Source: CBDATA01 sp965202845 (GTDB lineage Bacteria > Acidobacteriota > Vicinamibacteria > Marinacidobacterales > Marinacidobacteraceae). Taken from it: a stretch of DNA of 64,000 bases. Within the stretch, counting starts at the first letter, position 1. Every line of letters starts with the position of its first letter. Made by a program: the position numbers and the translations under genes. The notes below the pieces were generated by a model. It did no database searches. It saw nothing but the letters and a program-made list of their open reading frames with translations, and was not told the origin of the DNA. The DNA lies in NCBI GenBank assembly GCA_965202845.1, contig OZ241856.1, positions 1,736,001-1,800,000 of the forward strand, in the 5' to 3' direction. Positions 17,212-25,867 of this stretch are shown piece after piece.

Positions 17212-17485
17212 GACGCCCGATACGGTATCGGAACCGGGACTTTCGCCCACGATCAAAACGGCGGGCGGCGCTGGCTGCTGCGGGCTGACACCACGGCGCG
17301 GAACCAGTCATCGCCCGTGGCGCGGAGCAATTCGATATCTGCCGGGTTCAGATGGTCGTTCTCGAAGAAGCCCTCCGGCCATCCGCTCCGCTCCGGATTC
17401 GTCCGTTCGCAAGTCTCCCGGTTTCGATGCGCTCTACGCCCGGCGGATCGGGTCGGGCGTCTCCCCTCCGCCTCCCGGTCGTTCT
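17212..17485 (-). other. 274-bp gap holding an unassigned coding-like fragment
   Basis: Between the S10 peptidase and the AlbA_2 pseudogene, a minus-strand frame ending at 17253 reads NPERSGWPEGFFENDHLNPADIELLRATGDDWFRAV, which looks like a real protein tail. Its upstream part is Arg-rich noise, and no start is convincing. It may be the C-terminus of a lost small gene. Nothing else is seen here. Confidence 0.3.
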
Positions 17486-18982
17486 TCAGGGGCGGGCGGG
17501 CGACGACGTCCGGAGGATGAACCCGCCGACATCCTCCCGCCACTGCGGGAGAAGCGCCTGGTCGACGTACATCATGTGGCCGGCGGCGAAGTCGGAACGC
17601 TCCACGTTGGCGCGAAGCTCCGGGTGGAGTCCCAGGCGGTCGATGCTCCAGACGGCGGCGAAGTACGGAGTCGCCAGATCGTAGATTCCGTTCACCAGCA
17701 GCACCTTCAACTCCGGGTTGCGCTGCATGGCGCGGGCGAGATCGGGGGCTACGTTGGGAGTGCCGCCTCCCCGGACGAAGGCGCCCCCGCCGCCCTGCCG
17801 TCCCCAGTTCCAGTTGCGGACGCCGCCGCTCGGCACGTACTCCCGATCCCCGTCGTAGCCGAGTTCGCTGCGGATGTAACTGTTGAAGGCGGAGGTGTAG
17901 GCCGAACTGATGGCGGTGGACTGCGGATCGTGCGAGGGCCGGGCGCCCAGCGCATCGCCGGCGGGGCCGGTGAAGCGGGAATCCAGCCGGCCGACGATGC
18001 GGCCCTCGTCGCGCAGCAGCTCGGCCTCGAAGGCGGGCGCCGTGACCCGGAGGTCGGACTTGTCGATGAAGTCCCGGTCGAGTCCGGTGTAGCGGTGCAT
18101 CCGGTCAAGGATCCGGGCGCGCCGCTCCGGTTCAAGCGTGCCGCCGGCGAGCAGGGCGGTCGCGTATTCGTTCAGCGACCATGCCTCCACCTCGGCCATG
18201 AACGCCGCCAGGTCGTCCGGCGAGCCGCCAGGGAGCCGGTCCAGGTAGCGGGCGGTAATCGCGTAGGACGGCAGGTTGACGATGTACGGGATGTCGTCGC
18301 CGGGCGCGAACTGGATGGTGTTGAACTGGAGCACCACCGAAACCAGGATGATGCCGTTGAGGTCGATGTTGGCGCGCTGCAGGTGGCCCGCCAGCACCGC
18401 CGAGCGGGTGGTGCCGTAGCTCTCGCCGAGCAGGTAGCGGGGCGAATTCCAGCGGTCGTGCTCGCTCAGGAACCGGCGAACGAACTGGGCGAGCGACCGC
18501 GCGTCCTCGTCGATCCCCCAGTACGCCGACCCCTCGGCGCCTTCCAGGGTGTGGCTGAACCCGGTGCCGATCGGGTCCACCATGACGATGTCGGCGATGT
18601 CCAGCAGCGTGTGCGCGTTGTCCTCCAGCGGGTAGGGCGGCGCGCCCTGCGGCCCGACGTCGGGCGTGACCACGCGACGCGGACCCATGATGCCCATGTG
18701 CAGCCAGAAGGAGGCGGACCCCGGCCCGCCGTTGTAGGCGAACACCAGCGGCCGCTCCCCGGAGGGCGCCCCATTGGTGCGGAAGTAGGCGGTGTAGAAC
18801 AGCTCCGCCGCATCCGCCCCTTCGTCGTCCTCGAGCGTGATGCCGGCGATCACCGCGTCGTACTCAACCGTCTCGCTTTCAATCACGATCGAGTGGCTGC
18901 TCTCCCAACGGACCGGCAGCTCCGGCGCCTCCTGGGCGAGTGCGAGCGCCGGAAACGCGAGCAGAAACAGCAGGGTTCGCAT
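17486..18982 (-). CDS. exported serine carboxypeptidase-like protein, peptidase family S10
   Basis: 498 residues with signal peptide MRTLLFLLAFPALALAQ. Catalytic elements of family S10 are visible: FAYNGGPGSASF oxyanion loop at 81-92, nucleophile S188 in LLGESYGTTR, an aspartate in NGIYDLATPYF, and the C-terminal histidine in AGHMMYVDQ. Family members are carboxypeptidases or acyltransferases; this bacterial branch is exported and poorly studied. The start is the ATG at 18982; a GTG directly before it is less likely. It is the last gene of the operon that begins with the NhaC gene and follows the TonB receptor by 19 bp, which fits degradation of peptides taken up or captured at the surface. 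Confidence 0.88.
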   Translation of the reverse strand: MRTLLFLLAFPALALAQEAPELPVRWESSHSIVIESETVEYDAVIAGITLEDDEGADAAELFYTAYFRTNGAPSGERPLVFAYNGGPGSASFWLHMGIMGPRRVVTPDVGPQGAPPYPLEDNAHTLLDIADIVMVDPIGTGFSHTLEGAEGSAYWGIDEDARSLAQFVRRFLSEHDRWNSPRYLLGESYGTTRSAVLAGHLQRANIDLNGIILVSVVLQFNTIQFAPGDDIPYIVNLPSYAITARYLDRLPGGSPDDLAAFMAEVEAWSLNEYATALLAGGTLEPERRARILDRMHRYTGLDRDFIDKSDLRVTAPAFEAELLRDEGRIVGRLDSRFTGPAGDALGARPSHDPQSTAISSAYTSAFNSYIRSELGYDGDREYVPSGGVRNWNWGRQGGGGAFVRGGGTPNVAPDLARAMQRNPELKVLLVNGIYDLATPYFAAVWSIDRLGLHPELRANVERSDFAAGHMMYVDQALLPQWREDVGGFILRTSSPARP

Positions 18983-19001
18983 CACGGAAAGGAGCGAACG
19001 C

Positions 19002-21872
19002 TCAGAAGACGAACCCGGCCATGAGCATCAGCCGGCGCGGCTCCACCCAGCTCGACGGGATGAAGTTCTCGCCGGGATCCTCCAGCCGCAGGCTGGACAT
19101 GGAGATGCTCGCTGCGCTGTTCAGGGCGTTGTAGAGCCAGGCGTCCAGCTTCAGGTCCACATCGCCGACCCGGAGCCGCTTGCCGAAGCGGAGGTCCAGC
19201 ACCCACAGGAAGGGATGCCGGAGTCCGTCCCGGGATCCGGCCGGCTCCACGATGATGTCCTGCGCCTGCTGCTCGGTCTCTCCGGACGCCCGCACCTGGC
19301 GCGAGAAGGGCTTGCCGCTCTCGAAGTTCATGTTCGCGGCGAACACGAAATCCCAAGGCAGGAACAGCACCCCCTGGGCGCGGAACATGTGGGGGCGGTC
19401 CGCCTGGAGCCGCTGATAGGCGTTCTGGTAGGAGTTGGGATCCTGACCGACCGAACTTCCATAAAACGGGTTGTTCTGCGTCTGGAACCAGGGGCGCGGA
19501 ATGAATCCCTCCGACCGGGAATACGTATAGGACCCCTGGACATTCCAGAGGCCGGCGTCCCGGGCTCCGAAGGTGAGGATGACGCCGTCGTAGGTCTGCT
19601 CGTACGTATCCGCGGCGCCGGGGAAATCCCCGGGATGGTTGCCCTTGACGTAGACGGGCTGGGAGACCTGGTTGAGCAGGGTGATCGGCGTCCCGTCATA
19701 GGGGTCGCTCCACTGGATCGTCTCGTACTGACCGCCCAGGATGGACCAGCCCACCATGCGGTCGGTGTACTTGTGGACGTACTGCACGCCCATCGACATG
19801 TTGCTGCCGATCTCCCGCTCGTAGGAGGCGGTGTAATGGAAGGAGCGGGGCGCCAGCAGGTTGTCCGGCTGGTTGAGTTCGTCGGCGGTGGTCTCGAAGG
19901 TGAGCTCCCCGAGCGTGCCGTCCTCGTTCAGGAGGTAGACTTGGTACGGGGTTACGCCCGGCGCCGGCGCATCCCAGTTCCCGATGACGTTCTGGTCGTA
20001 GTGGATGCCGAAGAAACCCTTGAGCGTCGAGCGTCCCGCCTCGTCCAGGCGGAGCGTGAACCCGACGCGGGGGCTGATCAGATTCCACGACACGATGTTC
20101 GGTTCCCCGGGGGCGTTCCCCTCCACCGGAACCGCGTTGATCGCGGTGAAGTCCGACTCCTGCCCTTCCGCCGGAACACCGAGGAGCTCGTAGGCGGGAA
20201 TCTCGCCCCGGTTGAGGTCCACCCGCACCCCGAGATTCAGCGTGAGGCGATCCCCCACCGTGACCGTGTCGTCCACGAAGAAGCCGTTGTCCCGCGAGAT
20301 GCCGCCGTAGCGGTAGGGCTCCTGGATGACCTGGTAGCGCACGCCGCCCGACTGGTACTGGTAGGCGCTGTTCGGCCCGGCCGCCACCGCGGTCTCCGCC
20401 ACCCCCCGGGCCAGCTGCACCCCGAAACGGAACTCGTGCTGCGCCCCCAGGAAGTCGTCCGCGTAGTGGGTCACCTTGGCGTTGAACTGGTTGCTCCAGG
20501 TGCGGTAGTCCCACGGATAGATGATGCCGCCCTCGTAGGTAGTTGTCGGTTCCGCGTCATCGTTTCGGAACGGCATGTCGAAGCTGCGGGTGGGCGAATC
20601 GTGAATGTCGCTCGCCGTCCACTGCGAATAGCGCGCCTCGAAGATCGTGGTGTCCGAAATCGTGCTGGTCAGCCCCCCGGCGAAGGTCAACGTGGCGCCG
20701 CGCTCGACGAACGCCGCCGATGCGGCCACGTTGGGCGAACTGCCGCCGATGGAGGCCCAGTCCTCAAGGTGGGAGTTGATGAAAATCTCGTTCCGGTCGT
20801 TCAGCTTGCCGGTCAGCTTGAGGGTGAGCTTGTCGTTCTCGTCCCGGTCGGCGGTGGCGGCGGTCGGATCGTTGCCCGCCTCCCAGGAGCTGTCGCGGGA
20901 GTACTGGCCGCCGCTCATGAACCAGACGCGCTCCCGGATGACCGGGCCGCCCAGCGTGAAGGTGATGTCCTGGTAGTTGTCCCGCTCGAAGGCGAACGCA
21001 TTCGGCGAACCCGACGGAACCGGCGCTCCGGAGTCGGCGTCGGCGTAAATCTCCGGCCAGGTGATCCCGTTGCCCTGGTAGAAGTAGTTGCCGGTTCCGC
21101 TGAAGGTGTCCCCGCCCTTCTTGGTCACGATGTTGAAGGTGCCGCCGGTGGCGTTCCCGAATTCGGCCGGGGCGCCGATCCCGATGATCTCGACTTCCTC
21201 GATCATGTCCACGTTCGGATCGCCCCACGAGGAGCCGGTCTCCGGCGCGCTGGTCTCGATGCCGTCGATGTTCCACGAGTTCGACTGCTGGTTCGACCCG
21301 AAGGCCACCGCGCGGTCTCCCGCTCCGCCGCTGTTCACCTGGGTGATCCCCGGCGAGATGTGTACGTAGTCGTAGAAGTTCCGCTCGGTGGGCAGCTCCT
21401 CCACCAGCTCGGCGCTGAAGGTCGTGACCTGGGAGTTCGAGGCCACGTCCAGCAACGGGGCTTCGGCGATCACCTGCACCGTCTCGGTCACGGTCGAGAG
21501 CGCGAGGGTGGTGTCCAAGGTGGCGGTGGTGTTCTGGCCGATCCGCACCGCCTCGTAGCGCACCGTGCTGAACCCGGCGAGCGCGATCTCCACCGCGTAC
21601 TCGCCGGGGGAGAGCGTCGGGAACCGGAAAACCCCCGACTCGTTGGTCACCGTCGACTCCACGCCGCCGATGATCGCCTCGCTCTGAAGCGTGACCGAGA
21701 CGCCCGGCAGGACGCCGCCGGTATCGTCGGCGACCACCCCGCGGATGAGCCCGTTGTCCTGGGCGAACCCCGGAACGGCGAGAACGGGAAGGGCGAGCGT
21801 CAGGAGGACGCCCGCCGGAACGCGAAATCTGCGCTTCATCATCTTGATCTTCTGGCCCCCCTTGGAAGTCAT
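19002..21872 (-). CDS. TonB-dependent receptor, Oar-like with carboxypeptidase-regulatory domain
   Basis: 956 residues, outer membrane. Order: signal peptide (core VPAGVLLTLALPVLAVPGFAQ), a CarboxypepD_reg-like domain (RGVVADDTGGVLPGVSVTL, then SGVFRFPTLSPGEY), a plug domain (LDVASNSQVTTF, NSWNIDGIETS), then the beta-barrel ending in a terminal phenylalanine (LMAGFVF). Oar-like receptors import or export unknown large substrates. The ATG at 21872 makes an ATGA overlap with the TPR gene, matching the overlap style of this operon; an alternative ATG at 21842 gives a more ordinary signal peptide and has a GGGGGG stretch upstream. Follows CRTAC1 and TPR genes. Confidence 0.9.
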   Translation of the reverse strand: MTSKGGQKIKMMKRRFRVPAGVLLTLALPVLAVPGFAQDNGLIRGVVADDTGGVLPGVSVTLQSEAIIGGVESTVTNESGVFRFPTLSPGEYAVEIALAGFSTVRYEAVRIGQNTTATLDTTLALSTVTETVQVIAEAPLLDVASNSQVTTFSAELVEELPTERNFYDYVHISPGITQVNSGGAGDRAVAFGSNQQSNSWNIDGIETSAPETGSSWGDPNVDMIEEVEIIGIGAPAEFGNATGGTFNIVTKKGGDTFSGTGNYFYQGNGITWPEIYADADSGAPVPSGSPNAFAFERDNYQDITFTLGGPVIRERVWFMSGGQYSRDSSWEAGNDPTAATADRDENDKLTLKLTGKLNDRNEIFINSHLEDWASIGGSSPNVAASAAFVERGATLTFAGGLTSTISDTTIFEARYSQWTASDIHDSPTRSFDMPFRNDDAEPTTTYEGGIIYPWDYRTWSNQFNAKVTHYADDFLGAQHEFRFGVQLARGVAETAVAAGPNSAYQYQSGGVRYQVIQEPYRYGGISRDNGFFVDDTVTVGDRLTLNLGVRVDLNRGEIPAYELLGVPAEGQESDFTAINAVPVEGNAPGEPNIVSWNLISPRVGFTLRLDEAGRSTLKGFFGIHYDQNVIGNWDAPAPGVTPYQVYLLNEDGTLGELTFETTADELNQPDNLLAPRSFHYTASYEREIGSNMSMGVQYVHKYTDRMVGWSILGGQYETIQWSDPYDGTPITLLNQVSQPVYVKGNHPGDFPGAADTYEQTYDGVILTFGARDAGLWNVQGSYTYSRSEGFIPRPWFQTQNNPFYGSSVGQDPNSYQNAYQRLQADRPHMFRAQGVLFLPWDFVFAANMNFESGKPFSRQVRASGETEQQAQDIIVEPAGSRDGLRHPFLWVLDLRFGKRLRVGDVDLKLDAWLYNALNSAASISMSSLRLEDPGENFIPSSWVEPRRLMLMAGFVF

Positions 21873-23236
21873 CGGACGGGCGGCATCCTAACACGTCGTT
21901 CGGGGCGGCAAGCGGGTGCGAGGAGCGCGGCGCGGCGGCGGAAGCGGGCGGCGGCCTCCGGCGCGGCGAGCGCGGCGGCGCCTTCCAGCGCCTCCCGGTC
22001 GAACGGATCGAGGCGGAGCGCCTCCCGGAAGGCGGGGAGCGCGGCCTCCGGGTCTTCGCCGAGCGCGAGACCGAGATTCCGCCAGTCGGCGGCGGCGGCC
22101 TCCGCGCCGGCGGCGTCCAGAACCTCGCGCCAGCGACCGTCCCGGCGGAGTTGTTCGATGCGGTTGCGACGGTCCCAGGCCTCCGCTTCGGCCCGCTTGG
22201 CGGCGGCGAGCCGCTCCAGCACCCGATCCGCTTCGGCGGTTTCGCCCGCCGCCCGGAGCGCCGCGTGGAGCGTGGCCAGCGTCGCGACGTGGCCGGGCGC
22301 GGCCGCCGCCAGCTCCCGGAGCGAGGGGAGCGCCGCCGCCGGACCCCGCCGCGCCAGAAGGTCCTTGGCGAGGGCGAACCGGACCCCGGCGTCCGGGCTG
22401 GATTCCAGCAGCGTCCGGGTTTCGGGATCGGAGGCGAGCGCGTCCAGGGCGACGCTCGCGATGGATCCGGCCACGCCGGGGTCCCGCCGCAGAGCTTCGG
22501 CGTAGGCGGCGAGCGCCGCCGGAAGGCGCAGACCGGCGGCGCGGACATTGCCGAGCGCGAGCCACGCCGCCGCCTCCCCCCCGGCGCCGACCGCTATTTC
22601 CAGGGCCGCCTCCGCCTCCTCCGGCGCCCGTTCCTGGAGCAGCGCTCCCAGAAGCGCCTGGAATTCGGGGGCGCCGTCCCCCAACCGCACCGCCTCCCGG
22701 GCGGCGCAGGCGGCGAGTTCGTCGGCGCGCGCCGCATCCGCCGCGAGCGCGAGCGCCTGGAAGGGGCGGGGCGCCTCCGGGGCGTTCCCGACCGCGGCGC
22801 GCGCGTGGGCCAGCGCCTTCTCCAGGCGTCCGAGACGGCGGCTGAAACGGGATGCGGCCAGCAGCGCCGGGACGTACTCCGGGGCGATTTCGAGACTGCG
22901 GTCCGTCGCGTCGAGCGCCTCTTCGGGGCGGTCGAGTCGGTCCAGGGCTTCGCCCAGCAGATGCCAGGCGAGCGCCGGGCGCGCCAGCCGCACCGAAGCG
23001 GGCGCGACGGCGACCTGGAGGTGGTCCGCAGCCACCGCCCATTCCCCGCGCTCCAGCGCGAGCGCGCCGAGCTGCAGCCGGGCCGGGCCGTGGTTCGGAT
23101 TCTGATCCACCACCGAAAGCAGCAGCGGGACCGCCCGCTCCTCCTCCCCGGCGGCCAGCAGGTCGAGCGCCGCCTGCATCGCGGCGCGGATGTCCTGGAG
23201 CGGCAGCAGGGCGAGCAGGATCAGCGCGGCGATCAT
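21869..23236 (-). CDS. TPR-repeat protein with N-terminal signal or anchor
   Basis: 455 residues, mostly tetratricopeptide-like helical repeats rich in Ala and Arg (for example HGPARLQLGALALERGEWAVAADHL and RPFQALALAADAARADELA). A short hydrophobic N-terminus (MIAALILLALLPL) suggests export or anchoring in the inner membrane. Such proteins commonly sit beside ASPIC/UnbV proteins. It overlaps the CRTAC1 gene upstream and the TonB receptor gene downstream by ATGA junctions on both sides, so the three products are probably made in step. Partner and role unknown. Confidence 0.85.
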   Translation of the reverse strand: MIAALILLALLPLQDIRAAMQAALDLLAAGEEERAVPLLLSVVDQNPNHGPARLQLGALALERGEWAVAADHLQVAVAPASVRLARPALAWHLLGEALDRLDRPEEALDATDRSLEIAPEYVPALLAASRFSRRLGRLEKALAHARAAVGNAPEAPRPFQALALAADAARADELAACAAREAVRLGDGAPEFQALLGALLQERAPEEAEAALEIAVGAGGEAAAWLALGNVRAAGLRLPAALAAYAEALRRDPGVAGSIASVALDALASDPETRTLLESSPDAGVRFALAKDLLARRGPAAALPSLRELAAAAPGHVATLATLHAALRAAGETAEADRVLERLAAAKRAEAEAWDRRNRIEQLRRDGRWREVLDAAGAEAAAADWRNLGLALGEDPEAALPAFREALRLDPFDREALEGAAALAAPEAAARFRRRAALLAPACRPERRVRMPPVR

Positions 23237-24891
23237 CGGAGCGGAAGCGGCGCCGCCCCGCGGCGCAGGAGCCAGGCGCGGCCCGGTTCGAGGCCGGGGT
23301 GGCTTTCGACGGCGCCGTCCGGCCAGCGGACCCGCACCGGAACCGCCGGGGCGGTCCCGGCGCCAAAGCCGAAATGGAGGACGCGCTCGCTGTCGGAGGC
23401 GTAGCTGCCCCCGGAGACGAGCGCGGCGAAGCGCCCGGCGGCCTTCACCCGGGCGCCGATCCCGTCCCGGTTGCCCTCGGGGTCCGCGAGGCGGACTCGC
23501 ATCCAGCCGCCCGGCGGGCGCGCGGCGCGGCGGAGGAGTGTCGGCGGATCGTCCTGATTGGAGACGGCGATCTCCAGCGCGCCGTCGCCCTCGACGTCGA
23601 GCAGCGCCATGCCGCGCGAAGAGCGGACCGGCCCGCCGAGGGCGACCGGAAGGAACTCCGTCGCGCGCCGCTCCATGAGCAGGTCGGGCTGCCGGTAGGA
23701 CTCGCCGAGCAGCGGGTCGTCGTCCACCTGGGGGTAGATGTGGCCGTTCGCAAGCGCCAGATCCAGATCCCCGTCGTTGTCGGCGTCGAAGAAAAGCGCC
23801 CCCCAGCCGAGCGGGGCGAAGGTGGGCAGGGCGAGGCCGGCGCCCATCGAGTCGTCGAGGAAGAGCTGCGGGCCGACGCCCCGGTACCAGGTGTAGTGGT
23901 CGTGCGCGAAGTTGGTCACGATCAGGTCATGGATACCGTCCCCGTCGGGATCGGCGGCGGCGACCCCCATGCTGCCCTGGCTCGCGCCGTCGCCGCTCAG
24001 GGCGACCCCGGCGAGAAGGCCCACGTCGGTGAACACGCCGTCCCCCTCGTTCCGCAGCAGCGCGTTCGGAGCGCTGTCGTTGGCGACGAAGATGTCCGGG
24101 TCGGCGTCATCGTCGAGGTCGAAGACCGCGACCCCCATCGAGTAGCGGGGCGGGATGGCGGCGAAGGCGACGGCGCTCGCATCCTCGAAGACGCGCCCCT
24201 CCCGACTCCGGTGGAAGCGGTTGGCTTCGGGGGGGAGCCCGCGCGGCCCGTCGAGCGCCGGAACCCGCCCGCGCCAGCGGCGGGTGCGCCGTCCGGCCCG
24301 GATGCTCTCCGGGGAGACCCGGATGTAGTTGGCGACGAAGAGGTCCAGCCAGCCGTCCCCGTCGGCGTCGAGGAAGGCGGCGCCGATGCCCCAGCCCGGA
24401 TCGTCAAGGCCCAGGGCGGCGCCGATCTCGCGGAACGTGCCGTCCCCGTTGTTGCGGAAGAACTGGTTGGGGCCGACCGCGGTCACCAGCAGGTCGGGAA
24501 ACCCGTCGTTGTCGATGTCGCCGCTGACCGCGCCCTGGCCGAAGACCGGAACCGCGAGGCCGGCGGATTCGGTGACGTCGGCGAACGTCCCGTCTCCGCG
24601 ATTCCGGTAGAGCGCCCCGCTGCGGAAGCGCCAGGCGCCGTCCGGCGCGTCCCAGGCGGGCGCGTTCGGGAAGTAGAGGTCGGGCAGGCCGTCCTGGTCG
24701 TAGTCGAGCGCAGCGACGCCGACCCCGGTGGATTCGACGATGTGGTTCTTATCCGGACTGCCGACGCCGGTGATGACGGCGAGGCCGGCGGCCGGCGCGA
24801 TGTCCCGGTAGGGCTGCCCCGCCGCCGGGGGGACGGCCAGCAGGAGGACCGAGCCGACCAGGCGTTCAGCCGCGAAGCGGCGGCTGCTCAT
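23233..24891 (-). CDS. CRTAC1-like FG-GAP/VCBS repeat protein with ASPIC/UnbV C-terminus
   Basis: 552 residues, exported (hydrophobic N-terminus ending in AAGQ). The body is a beta-propeller of FG-GAP/VCBS repeats, with Ca-binding-like loops such as DYDQDGLPDLYF, DIDNDGFPDLLV, DADGDGWLDLFVANY and DADNDGDLDLALANG. The last 80 residues (RVRWPDGAVESHPGLEPG) are the ASPIC/UnbV domain. It resembles eukaryotic CRTAC1; function in bacteria is unknown but is probably extracellular binding. Its 5' end overlaps the aldo/keto reductase gene by 26 bases. A second copy of the family is at 38677-40314. Confidence 0.9.
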   Translation of the reverse strand: MSSRRFAAERLVGSVLLLAVPPAAGQPYRDIAPAAGLAVITGVGSPDKNHIVESTGVGVAALDYDQDGLPDLYFPNAPAWDAPDGAWRFRSGALYRNRGDGTFADVTESAGLAVPVFGQGAVSGDIDNDGFPDLLVTAVGPNQFFRNNGDGTFREIGAALGLDDPGWGIGAAFLDADGDGWLDLFVANYIRVSPESIRAGRRTRRWRGRVPALDGPRGLPPEANRFHRSREGRVFEDASAVAFAAIPPRYSMGVAVFDLDDDADPDIFVANDSAPNALLRNEGDGVFTDVGLLAGVALSGDGASQGSMGVAAADPDGDGIHDLIVTNFAHDHYTWYRGVGPQLFLDDSMGAGLALPTFAPLGWGALFFDADNDGDLDLALANGHIYPQVDDDPLLGESYRQPDLLMERRATEFLPVALGGPVRSSRGMALLDVEGDGALEIAVSNQDDPPTLLRRAARPPGGWMRVRLADPEGNRDGIGARVKAAGRFAALVSGGSYASDSERVLHFGFGAGTAPAVPVRVRWPDGAVESHPGLEPGRAWLLRRGAAPLPLR

Positions 24892-25867
24892 GTCCCATCA
24901 CCGGATGCGGCGTGTAGGGCGCCTCCAGCTCGGCGATGACGTCCTCATCCAGCACGAGGTCGGCGGCGGCGGCGAGCTGGTCGAGTTGTTCGAGCCGGGT
25001 GGCGCCGACGATGGGGGCGTCCACGCCGGGAACCGAGAGGAGCCAGGCGAGCGCGACCTTCGCCGGCGGTTCGCCGAGCCGGTCGGCTGTCCGCAGCAGG
25101 ACGTCGATAACCCGGAAGTCGGCTTCCTGCCCGTAGAGGCGGTCGGCGAAGGGGTCGTCCTGGGCGCGGGGGGTCGCATCGCGACGGTCGCGGGTGCGGT
25201 TGCCGGCGAGGAAGCCGCGCGCCAGCGGACTCCAGGGGATCACTCCGACTCCCTGGTCGAGGCACAGCGGCAGCATCTCCCGCTCCTCTTCCCGGTAGAT
25301 GAGATTCAGGTGATTCTGCATCGAGACGAACCGCTCGCAGCCCATCGCGTCGGCGGTGGCGAGCATCATGGCGAACTCCCAGGCGGCCATGCTGCTGGCG
25401 CCCAGGTAGCGAACCTTGCCGGCGGTCACCAGCGCGTCCAGCGCCGCGATCGTCTCCTCGATCGGCGTTTCGTGATCGAAGCGATGAATCTGGTAGAGGT
25501 CGATGTAGTCGACTCCCAGACGGCGAAGCGAAGCGTCGCAGGACGCCAGGATGTGCTTGCGCGAGAGTCCGCGCTGGTTGGTCGTCCCGCTGGTGATCGG
25601 AAAGTAGACCTTGGTGGCGAGCACGTACTCCTCGCGGGGGAGGAACTCGCGGAGGAGCGTTCCGGTGACCTCCTCGCTGACCCCCTTCGAATACATGTTG
25701 GCGGTGTCGAAGAAGTTGACGCCGAGCTCCACCGCCCGGCGGAAGTGGGGGCGGGAAGCCTCCTCGTCGAGGATCCAGGAGCGCCAGCCCGGATCCCCGT
25801 AGGTCATGCAGCCGAGGCAGATGCGGCTGACTTCGAGGCCGGTGGCGCCGAGGCGGGTCGTCTTCAT
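24866..25867 (-). CDS. aldo/keto reductase
   Basis: 333 residues, cytoplasmic NADPH-dependent oxidoreductase with the (beta/alpha)8 fold. The catalytic tetrad is visible: D54, Y59 (in FFDTANMYS), K86 (LATKVYFP) and H128 (DLYQIHRF). The start is the ATG at 25867, which forms ATGA with the stop of the NhaC gene; the family N-terminus MKTTRLGATGLEVS fits. The 64 extra upstream codons of the open frame lie inside the NhaC gene and are noise. Its closest relatives act on carbonyls and sugars. Why it is in this operon is not clear. Confidence 0.93.
   Translation of the reverse strand: MKTTRLGATGLEVSRICLGCMTYGDPGWRSWILDEEASRPHFRRAVELGVNFFDTANMYSKGVSEEVTGTLLREFLPREEYVLATKVYFPITSGTTNQRGLSRKHILASCDASLRRLGVDYIDLYQIHRFDHETPIEETIAALDALVTAGKVRYLGASSMAAWEFAMMLATADAMGCERFVSMQNHLNLIYREEEREMLPLCLDQGVGVIPWSPLARGFLAGNRTRDRRDATPRAQDDPFADRLYGQEADFRVIDVLLRTADRLGEPPAKVALAWLLSVPGVDAPIVGATRLEQLDQLAAAADLVLDEDVIAELEAPYTPHPVMGHEQPPLRG

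Noticed and set aside
17253..17543. Complete small gene between the S10 peptidase and the AlbA_2 pseudogene
   Set aside because: Only the last 45 residues look protein-like; the rest overlaps the peptidase 3' end and is low-complexity.
19002..24891. Large plus-strand frames antisense to the TonB, TPR and CRTAC1 genes
   Set aside because: High GC makes long antisense frames common; their amino-acid content is Arg/Pro/Gly-rich and lacks domains.
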